Assembly: GCF_017741935.1 (NCBI RefSeq)
Contig: NZ_JAGHMH010000026.1
Coordinates: 1 to 64,000, forward strand
DNA length: 64,000 nucleotides
Direction of reading: 5' to 3'
Source: Rhizobium sp. 16-449-1b
Lineage (GTDB): Bacteria; Pseudomonadota; Alphaproteobacteria; Rhizobiales; Rhizobiaceae
Each line of letters starts with the position of its first letter. Position 1 is the stretch's first letter. This document shows, one piece after another, positions 17,809 through 26,625 of this stretch. Made by a program: the position numbers and the translations under genes. The notes under the pieces are model-generated. The model had not been told where the DNA came from, made no database searches, and worked only from the letters and a program-made list of their open reading frames with translations.

Positions 17809-19320
17809 ATGGAGGGGGAGTTGAAGCGAGTGGATACGATTGCGCGTGTTCGTCGAGCCTTCCATGTTCAGGGCTGGTCGGTGAAGAGGATCGTCCGGGA
17901 GCTGCATGTTTCCCGCAACACAGTTCGCAAGATACTGCGATCTGATCAGACGGACTTTTCCTACGAGCGCGAACGGCAGCCGCTTCCGAAGACCGGGGCC
18001 TGGAAGGCTGAGATCGAGCGCTTCCTGGCCGCGAACGAAGGCAAGCCATCTCGTGAACGGCTAACGCTGATCCGGATTTACGAAGAGCTTCGGGCGCTGG
18101 GTTACGATGGCAGCTACGATGCGATCCGGCGCTATGCGAAGGGATGGTCGAAGGATCGAGGGGCCGTGACGGCCGAAGCCTACGTGCCGCTCTACTATGC
18201 GCCCGGTGAGGCCTATCAGTTCGACTGGAGCCATGAGATCGTCTTGATCCAGGGCGTGACGACGACGGTGAAGGTTGCTCATGTCCGCCTCTGCCACAGC
18301 CGGATGATGTTTGCGCGGGCCTACATGCGTGAGAGCCAGGAGATGGTCTTCGACGCGCACGACAGGGCCTTCGACTTCTTCCGTGGCACCTGCACGCGCG
18401 GCATCTACGACAACATGAAGACGGCGGTGGAGGCCGTCTTCATCGGCAAGGAACGGCTCTATAATCGCCGTTTCCTGCAGATGTGCAGCCATTATCTCGT
18501 CCACCCCGTAGCGTGCACGCCAGCATCCGGCTGGGAGAAAGGACAGGTCGAGAACCAGGTCGGCCTCGTGCGCGAGCGGTTCTTCACGCCACGCCTCAGG
18601 GTCAAAAGCCTGGAGGAACTCAATGTTTGGCTGCTCGACAAATGCGTTGCCTATGCCAAGGCCCATAGCCATCCCGAGCAGACGGCGCAGACGATCTGGC
18701 AGATGTTCGAGGCTGAACGTGGGTGCCTTGTGCATTACGTCGGCCCATTCGATGGTTTCCACAGCGTTCCGGCCTCGGTGTCGAAGACCTGCACTGTCCG
18801 CTTCGACAACAACAAATACTCGGTTCTATCGACTGCCGTCGGCCGCCCCGTCGAGGTTCATGCCTATGCGGACCGGATCGTCATCAAGCAGGATGGTATG
18901 ACGGTTGCGGAACATCAGCGCAGCTTCGGCCGCGGCAATACCGTCTATGATCCCTGGCACTATGTTCCTGTCCTCGCTCGAAAACCCGGTGCCTTGCGCA
19001 ACGGCGCTCCCTTCCGCGAATGGGTTTTGCCAACAGCGATGGAGAAGGTCCGCAAGCGGTTGAAGAGCGCCGATGACGGGGATCGGCAGATGGTCACCAT
19101 ACTCGGATGTGTTCCTGCTGATGGTCTTACCGCCGTTGAGGCTGCCTGCCAGGAAGCACTCGATCACGGCGTCTGCTCTGCCTCGGTGATCATCAACATT
19201 CTGGCGCGAAGCCGCGATCCGGCTCCCGCCGCAACCCTGCAAATCCCCGATGCGCTTCGGCTTGCCCATGAGCCGGTCGCCGACTGCGACCGTTACGACA
19301 GGCTCAGGAGGGTAAGCTGA
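17809..19320 (+). CDS. istA: IS21-family transposase IstA
   Basis: 503 residues from the ATG; a start a few codons later (before KRVDTIARV) is also possible because a GGAGGGGGAG lies just there. An N-terminal HTH (GWSVKRIVRELHVSRNTVRKIL) is followed by a DDE catalytic domain: D in YQFDWSHE, D in GIYDNMKTAV and E in GWEKGQVENQVG. A C-terminal beta domain (YSVLSTAVGRPVEVHAY) follows. It catalyses strand transfer together with IstB. The reading frame is intact, so the element may still be active. Confidence 0.95.
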   Translation: MEGELKRVDTIARVRRAFHVQGWSVKRIVRELHVSRNTVRKILRSDQTDFSYERERQPLPKTGAWKAEIERFLAANEGKPSRERLTLIRIYEELRALGYDGSYDAIRRYAKGWSKDRGAVTAEAYVPLYYAPGEAYQFDWSHEIVLIQGVTTTVKVAHVRLCHSRMMFARAYMRESQEMVFDAHDRAFDFFRGTCTRGIYDNMKTAVEAVFIGKERLYNRRFLQMCSHYLVHPVACTPASGWEKGQVENQVGLVRERFFTPRLRVKSLEELNVWLLDKCVAYAKAHSHPEQTAQTIWQMFEAERGCLVHYVGPFDGFHSVPASVSKTCTVRFDNNKYSVLSTAVGRPVEVHAYADRIVIKQDGMTVAEHQRSFGRGNTVYDPWHYVPVLARKPGALRNGAPFREWVLPTAMEKVRKRLKSADDGDRQMVTILGCVPADGLTAVEAACQEALDHGVCSASVIINILARSRDPAPAATLQIPDALRLAHEPVADCDRYDRLRRVS

Positions 19321-20054
19321 TGGAACGCACGCAGGTTCTCGAACTGATGAGCACGCTGAAGCTTTACGGAATGCGCAGCGCCTACGATGAGGTCATGGGG
19401 AATGGCATCAAACGACAACATGAACCGCCGCGCATCGTCGGCGATTTGCTGCAGTCGGAGATCGCAGAGAAGCAGGCACGCTCCATTCGCTATCAGCTCA
19501 GCATCGCCAAGCTGCCACTCGCCAAGGACATCGACGACTTCGACTTCGCCGACACGCCCGTCAATGAATCTCTGGTGCGGGAACTGGCCACCGGCACCTT
19601 CGTCGCAGACCAGCGCAACGTCGTCCTCGTCGGCGGCACGGGAACCGGCAAGAGCCATCTGGCCATCGCGATTGCCCGTGCTCTCATCCGCAACAGCACA
19701 CGTGGCCGCTTCTTCAATGTTGTCGATCTGGTCAATCGCCTGGAAACGGAAACGCGCAACGGCAAGCAAGGTCGGATGGCCGACTACCTCACGCGACTCG
19801 ACTTTATCATTCTCGATGAACTCGGTTACCTACCGTTCGCGCAGGCCGGGGGTCAGCTCCTGTTCCACCTGATCAGCAGGCTCTACGAGCGCACCTCGAT
19901 CATCGTCACCACGAACCTTGCATTCGGTGAATGGCCGTCGGTGTTCGGCGATGCCAAGATGACGACAGCACTCCTCGATCGCCTGACCCATCACTGCGAG
20001 ATCGTGGAAACCGGAAACGAGTCCTGGCGCTTCAAGAACCGCTCTCAAAGCTAA
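19320..20054 (+). CDS. istB: IS21-family helper ATPase IstB
   Basis: 244 residues; the ATG overlaps the istA stop (TGATG). DnaC/AAA+-like ATPase with Walker A GGTGTGKSHLAIA and Walker B FIILDELGYLPF, and the typical opening RTQVLELMSTLKLYGMRSAYDE. It assists IstA in target choice and transposition. Confidence 0.96.
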   Translation: MERTQVLELMSTLKLYGMRSAYDEVMGNGIKRQHEPPRIVGDLLQSEIAEKQARSIRYQLSIAKLPLAKDIDDFDFADTPVNESLVRELATGTFVADQRNVVLVGGTGTGKSHLAIAIARALIRNSTRGRFFNVVDLVNRLETETRNGKQGRMADYLTRLDFIILDELGYLPFAQAGGQLLFHLISRLYERTSIIVTTNLAFGEWPSVFGDAKMTTALLDRLTHHCEIVETGNESWRFKNRSQS

Positions 20055-20163
20055 AGCCGAAGATACCCATCACCCGCACTTGGCCTACCCTCTGCAACCC
20101 CGGCCAGCGCCGGGCAGGCCAAGCGCTGACCGCCTACAGGGGGGTGAAGATTGGACGCCGATA

Positions 20164-20178
20164 AGGGGTCAACATTCC
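20164..20178 (-). repeat. IS21 right outer inverted repeat
   Basis: AGGGGTCAACATTCC; reverse complement GGAATGTTGACCCCT matches the left end in 14 of 15 bases. Confidence 0.75.
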
Positions 20179-20594
20179 GAGCCGATTGACAACACAGAGA
20201 AGTCGTTGGGCCGGATCTGCTTTCGAACCTCTGGCGGATAGCAATTCCCCCCGCCCTCATAGTTCCTATGGACCGCGCGAGCCTGCTCGTTCGTCAGGAC
20301 GTAGAATGTCGGTGCCATCGTCCTCAGATCGAGTTCGATGAAGATGAAGAAGTCTGCGTCGCCCTTCTTGTTCATCTCTACAGGCCAACGCGTGATCTCG
20401 GTAGGCCGCCGCAGAAACTGTCGAGTCTTCACTTCAATCGATTTCGGCTGTCCATCGACGACAACGATGACATCGTGACCAGGTGCGCCTTCCGGCCTCA
20501 TATAGGCGGCAAGTCCGAGTGTGTTGAGCTTTGCCACGGTTAGCAGCTCGCCCAGCGTACCGGATTGTGGGGATGACAGTTTTTCCAGCGTCAT
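20169..20594 (-). pseudogene. PD-(D/E)XK nuclease-like gene, 3' end cut by IS21
   Basis: 141 residues are visible. E16 (GTLGELL), D41 (PGHDVIVVV) and E54-x-K56 (SIEVKTRQF) form a good PD-(D/E)XK core, as in small DNA-repair or restriction-like nucleases. The last codons and the TGA stop (20169-20171) lie inside the IS21 terminal repeat, so the native C-terminus has been lost or replaced. The core is complete, so the product could still fold. Its start overlaps the end of the upstream gene by four bases. The original length cannot be known. Confidence 0.65.
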
Positions 20595-21142
20595 TGCTCT
20601 TCGTATTCCCCAAGAACTTCAACTAGCGGCCCAAGTCCGGTCGTTCCATCGGCGGCCGGGTGGCGGATCCGGTTCGCGGTCAGATGGACGGCCATGAGCG
20701 CCATGGCTGGTGTCTTTCCCTGCACCCTGTAGCGAACGCCATCGAGAGCAAATGTCGCCCGGGCTGGGCCGAACTGGATGCTAATGGTGCGATAGATTTG
20801 CGGATACGAGACCATGATGAGTTTCGATATACCCGGCACGGATGTCGTCCAAGCATTGTCCTGACCGCTCTCTCGAACCTTGTCGAAGGTCTCAGTCATC
20901 GACTGCGGCGGCCACATATCGAAGGCCATGACAGACTGGATCTTCCGATCGAGGAAACTTCCCGGGTCCCCGGTCGCGAGATCGTCCATGATCTCGTGGT
21001 ATGTAACTTTGCGTGGTCGTTTGTTCTCCGGCTTTCGCCGTTCTGCCGCCAGCAGCCTACGCTCCTGGCCCGCGGCCTCCGCCTCATTGGCGCTGCGGTG
21101 CAGTCCAAATGACCGGAGGATCTTCGCTATGATTGTCCCCAT
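20591..21142 (-). CDS. Hypothetical protein, partner of the nuclease-like gene
   Basis: 183 residues of unknown family. The N-terminal 45 residues are charged (GQERRLLAAERRKPENKRPRK), and the rest reads as a compact alpha/beta domain (ISKLIMVSYPQIYRTISIQF, ATFALDGVRYRVQG). A four-base overlap with the PD-(D/E)XK-like gene shows that they are co-translated, which suggests a two-gene unit later broken by IS21. No membrane segment or catalytic motif is seen. Confidence 0.55.
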   Translation of the reverse strand: MGTIIAKILRSFGLHRSANEAEAAGQERRLLAAERRKPENKRPRKVTYHEIMDDLATGDPGSFLDRKIQSVMAFDMWPPQSMTETFDKVRESGQDNAWTTSVPGISKLIMVSYPQIYRTISIQFGPARATFALDGVRYRVQGKTPAMALMAVHLTANRIRHPAADGTTGLGPLVEVLGEYEEQ

Positions 21143-21266
21143 GTTCCCCCCGACGGCGAATTGTCCCTAAAAATGCTAGGAATTCCGCTCATGGCCAACA
21201 TATTTCGCCTTCTCTAAAAATCGGACATACTGGTTTTTCAGAGGCGTGATTTCCTATAAGCCTCCT

Positions 21267-22061
21267 CTATCGGAACCTCGAATTTCGCTCTGCGAGATGG
21301 CCATCTATCCGGTTTAGAATGGTCTCAAGACCGAGATAGCGGACGTAGCCGCCTCCGCCCCGCTGGATGATGCCGTCCAAGAAGATCTCGAAGGAATGAC
21401 CATCACTCGCTAGTCGTGTGACAAAGACAGCTCCACCACTCATGCCGTCCAAAGGCTGCGCGTCCTCAGGATATCGCAGCACGCCGAAGATATTGCGGGA
21501 AGCAAGGTCTCCCGACTTGCAGATTGGATGGATCCGCATACCGCCATTCTCCATGACCATTCGCTGGAGATGGCTCGGCAAGCCTGAAGCTAAAGCTAAA
21601 TCACCAGCGCGACCAGTGAGGCGACGTTCGACGGGGAAGAACTGCTCTCGCGAGTATGCTGGTAGCATTTCGTATTCCACCATACCGATCACATAGTCAC
21701 TTTCGTCCTCGTTGGCCTCAGGCGAGAAAAGGTATGTGTTGAACGGAATGCTGGTGCTGTCGGTGCCATCGTCCATCAGCACCACCAGATAGTCCATGCG
21801 GTCCTTGAAAGCTGTTACTGTTTCGCCCGAGATTGTTGCTATCTGGTGGCGCGTGAAGACGGCAAAATGTCGTCCTCGGTACTGGAAGAGAACAGCGGTG
21901 CCCTGAAGACCGAACTGATAACGGCGAGCGACCGTCCCATCTTGCAGAGTGAGCTCGAACCCATCCAGACCGTAATATTCGTCACCAGGAGCGGCGAAAC
22001 AAAGTGGGCGGATACATCGAGCAGCGATCGTTGGCTCCTGCGGATCCGTGAATTTCAACAT
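21267..22061 (-). CDS. Trypsin-like serine protease domain protein
   Basis: Chosen start is the ATG at 22061 (264 residues), 7 bases past the stop of the upstream gene; an in-frame TTG at 22115 would overlap that gene. The fold is chymotrypsin-like: GTAVLFQYRGRHFAVFTRHQ places the His at about residue 72, an acidic FSPEANEDESDYVIG stretch may hold the Asp, and LDGMSGGAVF carries the Ser nucleophile. No signal peptide is seen, so it should act in the cytoplasm, where such proteases occur in conflict systems as effectors activated by a partner. It is coupled to the HEPN-like gene just upstream. Confidence 0.72.
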   Translation of the reverse strand: MLKFTDPQEPTIAARCIRPLCFAAPGDEYYGLDGFELTLQDGTVARRYQFGLQGTAVLFQYRGRHFAVFTRHQIATISGETVTAFKDRMDYLVVLMDDGTDSTSIPFNTYLFSPEANEDESDYVIGMVEYEMLPAYSREQFFPVERRLTGRAGDLALASGLPSHLQRMVMENGGMRIHPICKSGDLASRNIFGVLRYPEDAQPLDGMSGGAVFVTRLASDGHSFEIFLDGIIQRGGGGYVRYLGLETILNRIDGHLAERNSRFR

Positions 22062-22068
22062 AGGAGGA

Positions 22069-23091
22069 TCAATCCTTTCGACGGCGAGCGCGGATTTCGT
22101 CAATTTGACGGTCAATCTCTGCCTCGGCGGCCGCGCAGCTCTCCGCGAGATCGTCGCGAAATTGCGAGGTGTCCCTCAGAAAGTCGACATAGGTGGCCAC
22201 GGCCAGATGGGTGTTTGCCTTAGAGCGCAAACGCTGAACCCGCCGCTTCCATCCTGGTATGGGATCCTTCTTGATCGCCAGGCGGTAGTTAGCGGCGAGC
22301 CAGTCAACAAGTTCATGGATGGATCTGTCGGAAAAGCCATTCTCGCGTGCGAACTTATGCCCCTCCGGCAAGAAGGCCAGCCGCCATATCTGGCAATCGA
22401 TCGTAGCCTGATCTCGCGTGATCCCCTTCCCCTTGGGATACACGCCAGTTGAGATGACATCCAGGTAAACGCTGTTCTCGGTGACGATAGAATCCATATG
22501 GTCCGCGAGCGCGCCGATCGTCTTGCCTCTATCGAACTGGCACCGATCCCTCAGCGTTGCACATGCCTTCTCGAAGTCACCTAGTTCGGCCGGATTGCGT
22601 CTGCTGCTGTTGAAATACTTTTTCGCGCGTTCCGGGATTACCATCTTGTTGCCGTAGTAAAGACCACGCCCAGGAAAGGCCTTCAGAATGTCGCATGCCA
22701 CCGAGAAGTAGAAATTAGCGATAGCTGGCAGGATGGCTTCGTGCTGGAGGCCGACATGGTACAGCTCGTTTCGGAATTCGTGCATTATTGCAACTGTCCG
22801 TGCCTGTTCCTCTGTGACCATCTTCTCGATACGTGCGAACTTTAGCTTCGCGTCGAAGGACTGTCCGACAGCCTCGGCCAATTCCAACTTATGGGTGTAC
22901 GCCTCCTCTAAATGGTGCCAACTCTTGAGGTGAACATACTTTTCTGTGGCGAGCTTATGGGCTGCGAGCTCCACCGCATTGTCGGTCAGCATCAGTGCAA
23001 ACCGAGCATCATGAACGCTGCCCTTGTCCAAATGTTCGAGGGCGAGATCCATTTGATCGAGGAGAGCCGCGTAAAAGCTGAGAGCTGTCAT
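22069..23091 (-). CDS. HEPN-like helical protein
   Basis: 340 residues, largely helical. The first 120 residues look like a HEPN domain: FALMLTDNAVELAAHKLA, then MHEFRNELYHVGLQHEA with R107 and H112 (R-x4-H, the HEPN nuclease motif). The C-terminal half (DFLRDTSQFRDDLAES, EIDRQIDEIRARRRKD) is coiled. The gene lies 90 bases downstream of the SMC-like ATPase gene and ends 7 bases before the protease ATG, so it may link the two sets. RNase or toxin activity is inferred from the motif; it could instead be a structural helical protein. Confidence 0.58.
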   Translation of the reverse strand: MTALSFYAALLDQMDLALEHLDKGSVHDARFALMLTDNAVELAAHKLATEKYVHLKSWHHLEEAYTHKLELAEAVGQSFDAKLKFARIEKMVTEEQARTVAIMHEFRNELYHVGLQHEAILPAIANFYFSVACDILKAFPGRGLYYGNKMVIPERAKKYFNSSRRNPAELGDFEKACATLRDRCQFDRGKTIGALADHMDSIVTENSVYLDVISTGVYPKGKGITRDQATIDCQIWRLAFLPEGHKFARENGFSDRSIHELVDWLAANYRLAIKKDPIPGWKRRVQRLRSKANTHLAVATYVDFLRDTSQFRDDLAESCAAAEAEIDRQIDEIRARRRKD

Positions 23092-23181
23092 CCTAGGTCA
23101 ATCTCGTCTGCTGCCGGTCGAGCGCGCTCGCCAGAGAAGTGTTTCATCTTGCGCTCTCGACGACGCCATAGCAATTCGGCT

Positions 23182-25215
23182 TCAATCAGCTGAGGAAATT
23201 GGTTGGAGGACGTGGCCTTTAAGAATGATTTTGGTGCAATCGATCTCGCCTATTATCGGTTCTAGGATCGACAAATCTTCACTCGTGGAGAAAATCACCT
23301 GTTGTCCGCGACCCTTTGATGTTGCTGCTCGTCGCAACAGCTGCTCGAAGCTGACCTTCGAAGATGATTGCTGACGCGGTTCGTCGAAGACCAAAACACC
23401 TGGATGGTTCGTGCTGTAAGAAGCGGCCAGTTCGAGCAGCCCAAGCTGATAAGCCCATTTCAATCGTATTGCATCGCTTGCGGATGTTTCAAAACCGATC
23501 TCAAAACCCTCAACTTCAGGGCGATACGTATCCTGGGAGATAGCAAGATCGTCGGGTTGAAAGGTTTTAAATCCAAACTGCCGCGCCTGTGCACGTAGCA
23601 ATTCAGACAGACGGTTGAGCTTTGCCTTATCGCTGTCGGATAGCTCATCGTCAGGAAGCGCGCTTCTCTGTTGAAGAAGCGTCATGTACTGCTCAGACAA
23701 GGCGCTGAAACCGTTCACCGCGTCATCAAAAAGAGACTGCAGCTCGGAGAAATCTCGAATCTTCCGTTCAATCAGAATGCGTTCTTCGATCGCTGACGCC
23801 GAAACGCTCGTCGCCGGTGCCACTAGGTCAGCTCTTAGTGTTCTAATTGCCGTGTAGGCTTCGCTGAGGTCTCGATTTAGCTGTGAAAGTAATCCTTCAC
23901 GCTCTCGATTTTCCTCTTCCTCGCGCCGAAGGATGTCTTCAAACATCCTGATTTCAGACTTGATGTAAGAGATGTTGTCTTCGATAGGCATGATCGATGC
24001 GAGTGCATTTTGAGATAGTAAGGTGTCTTGCAATCCTTGTTCGCAGGTGGGGCAGCGGTCAGGGCTGAGGGACCATTGAACGCCTGAAAAGCGCTGTAGC
24101 TTTTGAACATCCTGGTTTTTCTGCAGATCTTCTCGCAGAGTCTGGATGCGCCGCGTCAGGGCATCAACGTCCGCTAATTTTACCTGCCTCACCCCGTTTA
24201 ATGAAAGGCGCTGGACATTGAGGCTCTCTGCGTGCGCGATCACCTCGGCGAGTTTGGCTTCTATAGCTGGCACATTGTCGGACACAACCGGTACTTCGGC
24301 TTGGGAAATAGTGTCGAGTTCGGACTTCAGCTCCCTAAGATGCTCATCAAGTGGCGTCCACCCACCTTGTGTTGCTACTGACACAAACGCTTTCGTGATC
24401 GCGTTCAAATCAACGATTGGCTTTCTACCGAGTGCCTCAATGCGGGAGGCAGATCGATTCAGCAGCTGGCTGAGGTCTTGCCAGTTTGTCTCCCACCTGC
24501 TGGTAAGAAGGTTGATGCGTTGATCTAACTGTTCACGTTTGCGTTCAATCTCATAGGCCTCGAGCTCCGCGATGAACTCGACCGCTCGTTTATGGACTTC
24601 TCGAATGCGGAAATATGTCGGGATGGCTGCGGGAATGGAGGACCACCCGGACTTTTGCTCCACCCAGAAAAGCGGGAACACGGTTTCGAGATAGAGCTTG
24701 ATGTCTTCCTTCTCGTAGCCCCGAACTACGGGGAGCTCCCAGCCAAGAAAGTTCTCGAAGAAATGATGAAACCCGTCCTCGCGTTGAGCAGCACCCGGAT
24801 CTCGCACGAAGAACTGCTGGGTCCGATACTGGCCTTCAGGCTCAGACAGGCCAGGGCCGAATTGTACTGTTATTAGGCGGTCATCGAGTTTTGAGACGAC
24901 AGGGCGATGGACCGTCACTGTTGTGCCGACTGAATTTTCCAGTTCAAGCATCACGTCAGATTCAACGACCCGCACGCTTTCGCCACTATCTGTTATAAGA
25001 TGGCTTGTCATCGCGTGTGGAAGAGGAATCTCACGGCGAGGGCTTAGCATCCGTTCCAAACCAAGAACGTAAATCATCCCTTGAAGGCAGGTTGATTTAC
25101 CCATGGTGTTGTCGGCCCAAAGAACATTTAGCCCGTCGGTGAAACCGAGTTCAACTCCGTACCAGCCCTGCTTTGTAAGCGCACGAAGCCTGAGGCGTCT
25201 CAATTTGAAGGTCAT
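23182..25215 (-). CDS. SMC/Rad50-like ABC ATPase of an ABC-3C or Lamassu-type system
   Basis: 677 residues. Walker A is ADNTMGKST (34-42), the middle is a coiled coil with a hook-like CPTC at 388-391, and Walker B is GVLVFDEP with D611 and E612. This is the plan of Rad50/RecN-like ATPases of ABC three-component and Lamassu (LmuB-like) defence systems, which watch DNA ends or replication intermediates. The start overlaps the upstream small gene by four bases. A classical ABC signature motif could not be placed with certainty. Whether Lamassu or another ABC-3C subtype is open. Confidence 0.78.
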   Translation of the reverse strand: MTFKLRRLRLRALTKQGWYGVELGFTDGLNVLWADNTMGKSTCLQGMIYVLGLERMLSPRREIPLPHAMTSHLITDSGESVRVVESDVMLELENSVGTTVTVHRPVVSKLDDRLITVQFGPGLSEPEGQYRTQQFFVRDPGAAQREDGFHHFFENFLGWELPVVRGYEKEDIKLYLETVFPLFWVEQKSGWSSIPAAIPTYFRIREVHKRAVEFIAELEAYEIERKREQLDQRINLLTSRWETNWQDLSQLLNRSASRIEALGRKPIVDLNAITKAFVSVATQGGWTPLDEHLRELKSELDTISQAEVPVVSDNVPAIEAKLAEVIAHAESLNVQRLSLNGVRQVKLADVDALTRRIQTLREDLQKNQDVQKLQRFSGVQWSLSPDRCPTCEQGLQDTLLSQNALASIMPIEDNISYIKSEIRMFEDILRREEEENREREGLLSQLNRDLSEAYTAIRTLRADLVAPATSVSASAIEERILIERKIRDFSELQSLFDDAVNGFSALSEQYMTLLQQRSALPDDELSDSDKAKLNRLSELLRAQARQFGFKTFQPDDLAISQDTYRPEVEGFEIGFETSASDAIRLKWAYQLGLLELAASYSTNHPGVLVFDEPRQQSSSKVSFEQLLRRAATSKGRGQQVIFSTSEDLSILEPIIGEIDCTKIILKGHVLQPISSAD

Positions 25216-25700
25216 ACAAGATTCTCCGGACGCCAGACCGCTTTCATAAATCCATCAGTCAGCTTCGGCGCCACCTCAGAAAGGAAGGCTCTCTCAGCGT
25301 CAAGAACGCCGCTGTCTTTGGCGATTGCCTCAGCTGCTTTGCGACCCTCGTCGGTCAAAACAACCACCGATCCTTTATTGACGCTCACGAGACCCATCGA
25401 ATGGCTGAGAGCCACCGCGCGGTTTAGCCAAGGCTCGACTCTCACCGAAACGTCGAGTGGACGATACCGTCCCGCGATCAATCCAAGCGCCTCCTCCCGT
25501 CCTTCTTCGAGCCGCACATTGTGCGCGAGAAACTGGAGTTTCTGAAAGCTCGCCTTTTTCCCGCGACTGTAAAATACACTTAGGAGCAGTATCGCCATTC
25601 CCCAAGCCATCCGCAGGTCGCCGGCGACAGGCTCTGGGCGGACGGTGAACGTGAACTTGGATGTATTAAGTATGTCTAAGAAAGGGCTTTCACGGGACAT
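25212..25700 (-). CDS. ABC-3C middle component-like protein
   Basis: 162 residues between a nuclease-like gene (11-base overlap) and the SMC-like ATPase gene (4-base overlap), the usual place of the middle component in ABC-3C systems. It is helical, with SFQKLQFLAHNVRLEEGREE and a winged-helix-like end (MGLVSVNKGSVVVLTDEGRKAAEAI). Family assignment rests on the winged-helix look, size and gene order, not on a named motif. Confidence 0.6.
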   Translation of the reverse strand: MSRESPFLDILNTSKFTFTVRPEPVAGDLRMAWGMAILLLSVFYSRGKKASFQKLQFLAHNVRLEEGREEALGLIAGRYRPLDVSVRVEPWLNRAVALSHSMGLVSVNKGSVVVLTDEGRKAAEAIAKDSGVLDAERAFLSEVAPKLTDGFMKAVWRPENLV

Positions 25701-26625
25701 TTGGGAAATCCAATGGGCATTGCATTATCCATTCAGAGACGGTTCCGAACACGAGTTGATCGATGTTCTCAGGCGATAGATTTGGCGCCGCCCCCTTGAT
25801 TGCTTCCTTGAGGTTCATAATCTCATCGTTTAGGATGCCGCTTGCCGTAACTGCAGTGGGGCCGGCAAACTCTAAATGGCGCCTCCGGCTTGCAATCACT
25901 GTGGCAAGATTGTCATGCAACTCGGGTGCCTGGGATCGAAGAGCACTCATAAGTGCCGCGCCCTGCAGATGATAACGAGTAGCATCCGCAACTGCATCTT
26001 CGAGCTTCTGAGGAGTTGTACGCTTCGCGAGCTTCGTGCGAGCGGTTGATAGCAAATCCTGTGAACCCTCCTCCTTCTCCCAAGAGCTAATCTGCGGATT
26101 TGTCGGATTCGGAATGCTGAGTTTGATCAACGATAGTTGCGCTGCATTGAGCGTTAGGGCATCAGCGCCGAAAAACGCTTGATCATGAATAAGGACCTCA
26201 AAGTCAGTGTCGAGATAAGGCAGTGCTTTCGATCGGAGCTCTGTCGTCTTGTTCGCGCAGTGTATGTTCACGTCCTTGCTGTCGTGTAACGGGCTGAGCA
26301 ACACCCATCTCTTTATCGGCGCCCCGAGGAAGAGTTTCGATACAATAACGTTGTTTTTTTGTAGTTTTCCAAGATCTTTAGTAATCTTATCTTTTTGCTT
26401 TTTCGCGCGTTCAGCGACGCCGATGGGCTCTTCTACCGCGTAACACTGATATGCGACGCTGTCCTTGTTGCAGTAATAGTCGATACCGAGATCACCCTGA
26501 TCTTTGGCGGGCACCTTGTGGACGTTTAATACGCCATGCCGACAATTCAGGAGGCCAAGCGCAAATATCTCCCAGTCGTCGGGATTCCAAATAATAGTGG
26601 TTGACGGCAAGACTTCCCCCAGCAT
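25690..26625 (-). CDS. Nuclease-like effector of the ABC-3C/Lamassu-type set
   Basis: 311 residues. The N-terminal 70 residues follow the restriction-endonuclease pattern WEIFALGLLN...KDQGDLGIDYYC...SVAYQCYAVEE: D45 and D49, then Q60-C-Y62 where QxK would be expected. The lysine of the usual core is a tyrosine, a variant that may alter or abolish cutting. The C-terminal part is helical. It is the first gene of a three-gene overlapping unit with the middle component and the SMC-like ATPase. Activity is inferred. Confidence 0.62.
   Translation of the reverse strand: MLGEVLPSTTIIWNPDDWEIFALGLLNCRHGVLNVHKVPAKDQGDLGIDYYCNKDSVAYQCYAVEEPIGVAERAKKQKDKITKDLGKLQKNNVIVSKLFLGAPIKRWVLLSPLHDSKDVNIHCANKTTELRSKALPYLDTDFEVLIHDQAFFGADALTLNAAQLSLIKLSIPNPTNPQISSWEKEEGSQDLLSTARTKLAKRTTPQKLEDAVADATRYHLQGAALMSALRSQAPELHDNLATVIASRRRHLEFAGPTAVTASGILNDEIMNLKEAIKGAAPNLSPENIDQLVFGTVSEWIMQCPLDFPNVP

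Larger units (their letters stand above)
17723..20178 (+). mobile_element. IS21-family insertion sequence
   Basis: A 2.46-kb element with istA and istB overlapping by one base. Imperfect terminal inverted repeats GGAATATTGACCCCT (17723-17737) and its partner AGGGGTCAACATTCC (20164-20178), plus inner repeats around CGGCGTCCAATTTTGACCCC at 17751 and GGGGGTGAAGATTGGACGCC at about 20140, agree with the multiple terminal repeats of this family. No clear target duplication was seen, which may mean that one flank was later rearranged. The right end supplies the stop codon of the neighbouring minus-strand gene. Confidence 0.9.

Noticed and set aside
22061..22115. TTG start for the protease gene
   Set aside because: It would overlap the HEPN-like gene by 47 bases; the ATG at 22061 gives a normal gap.
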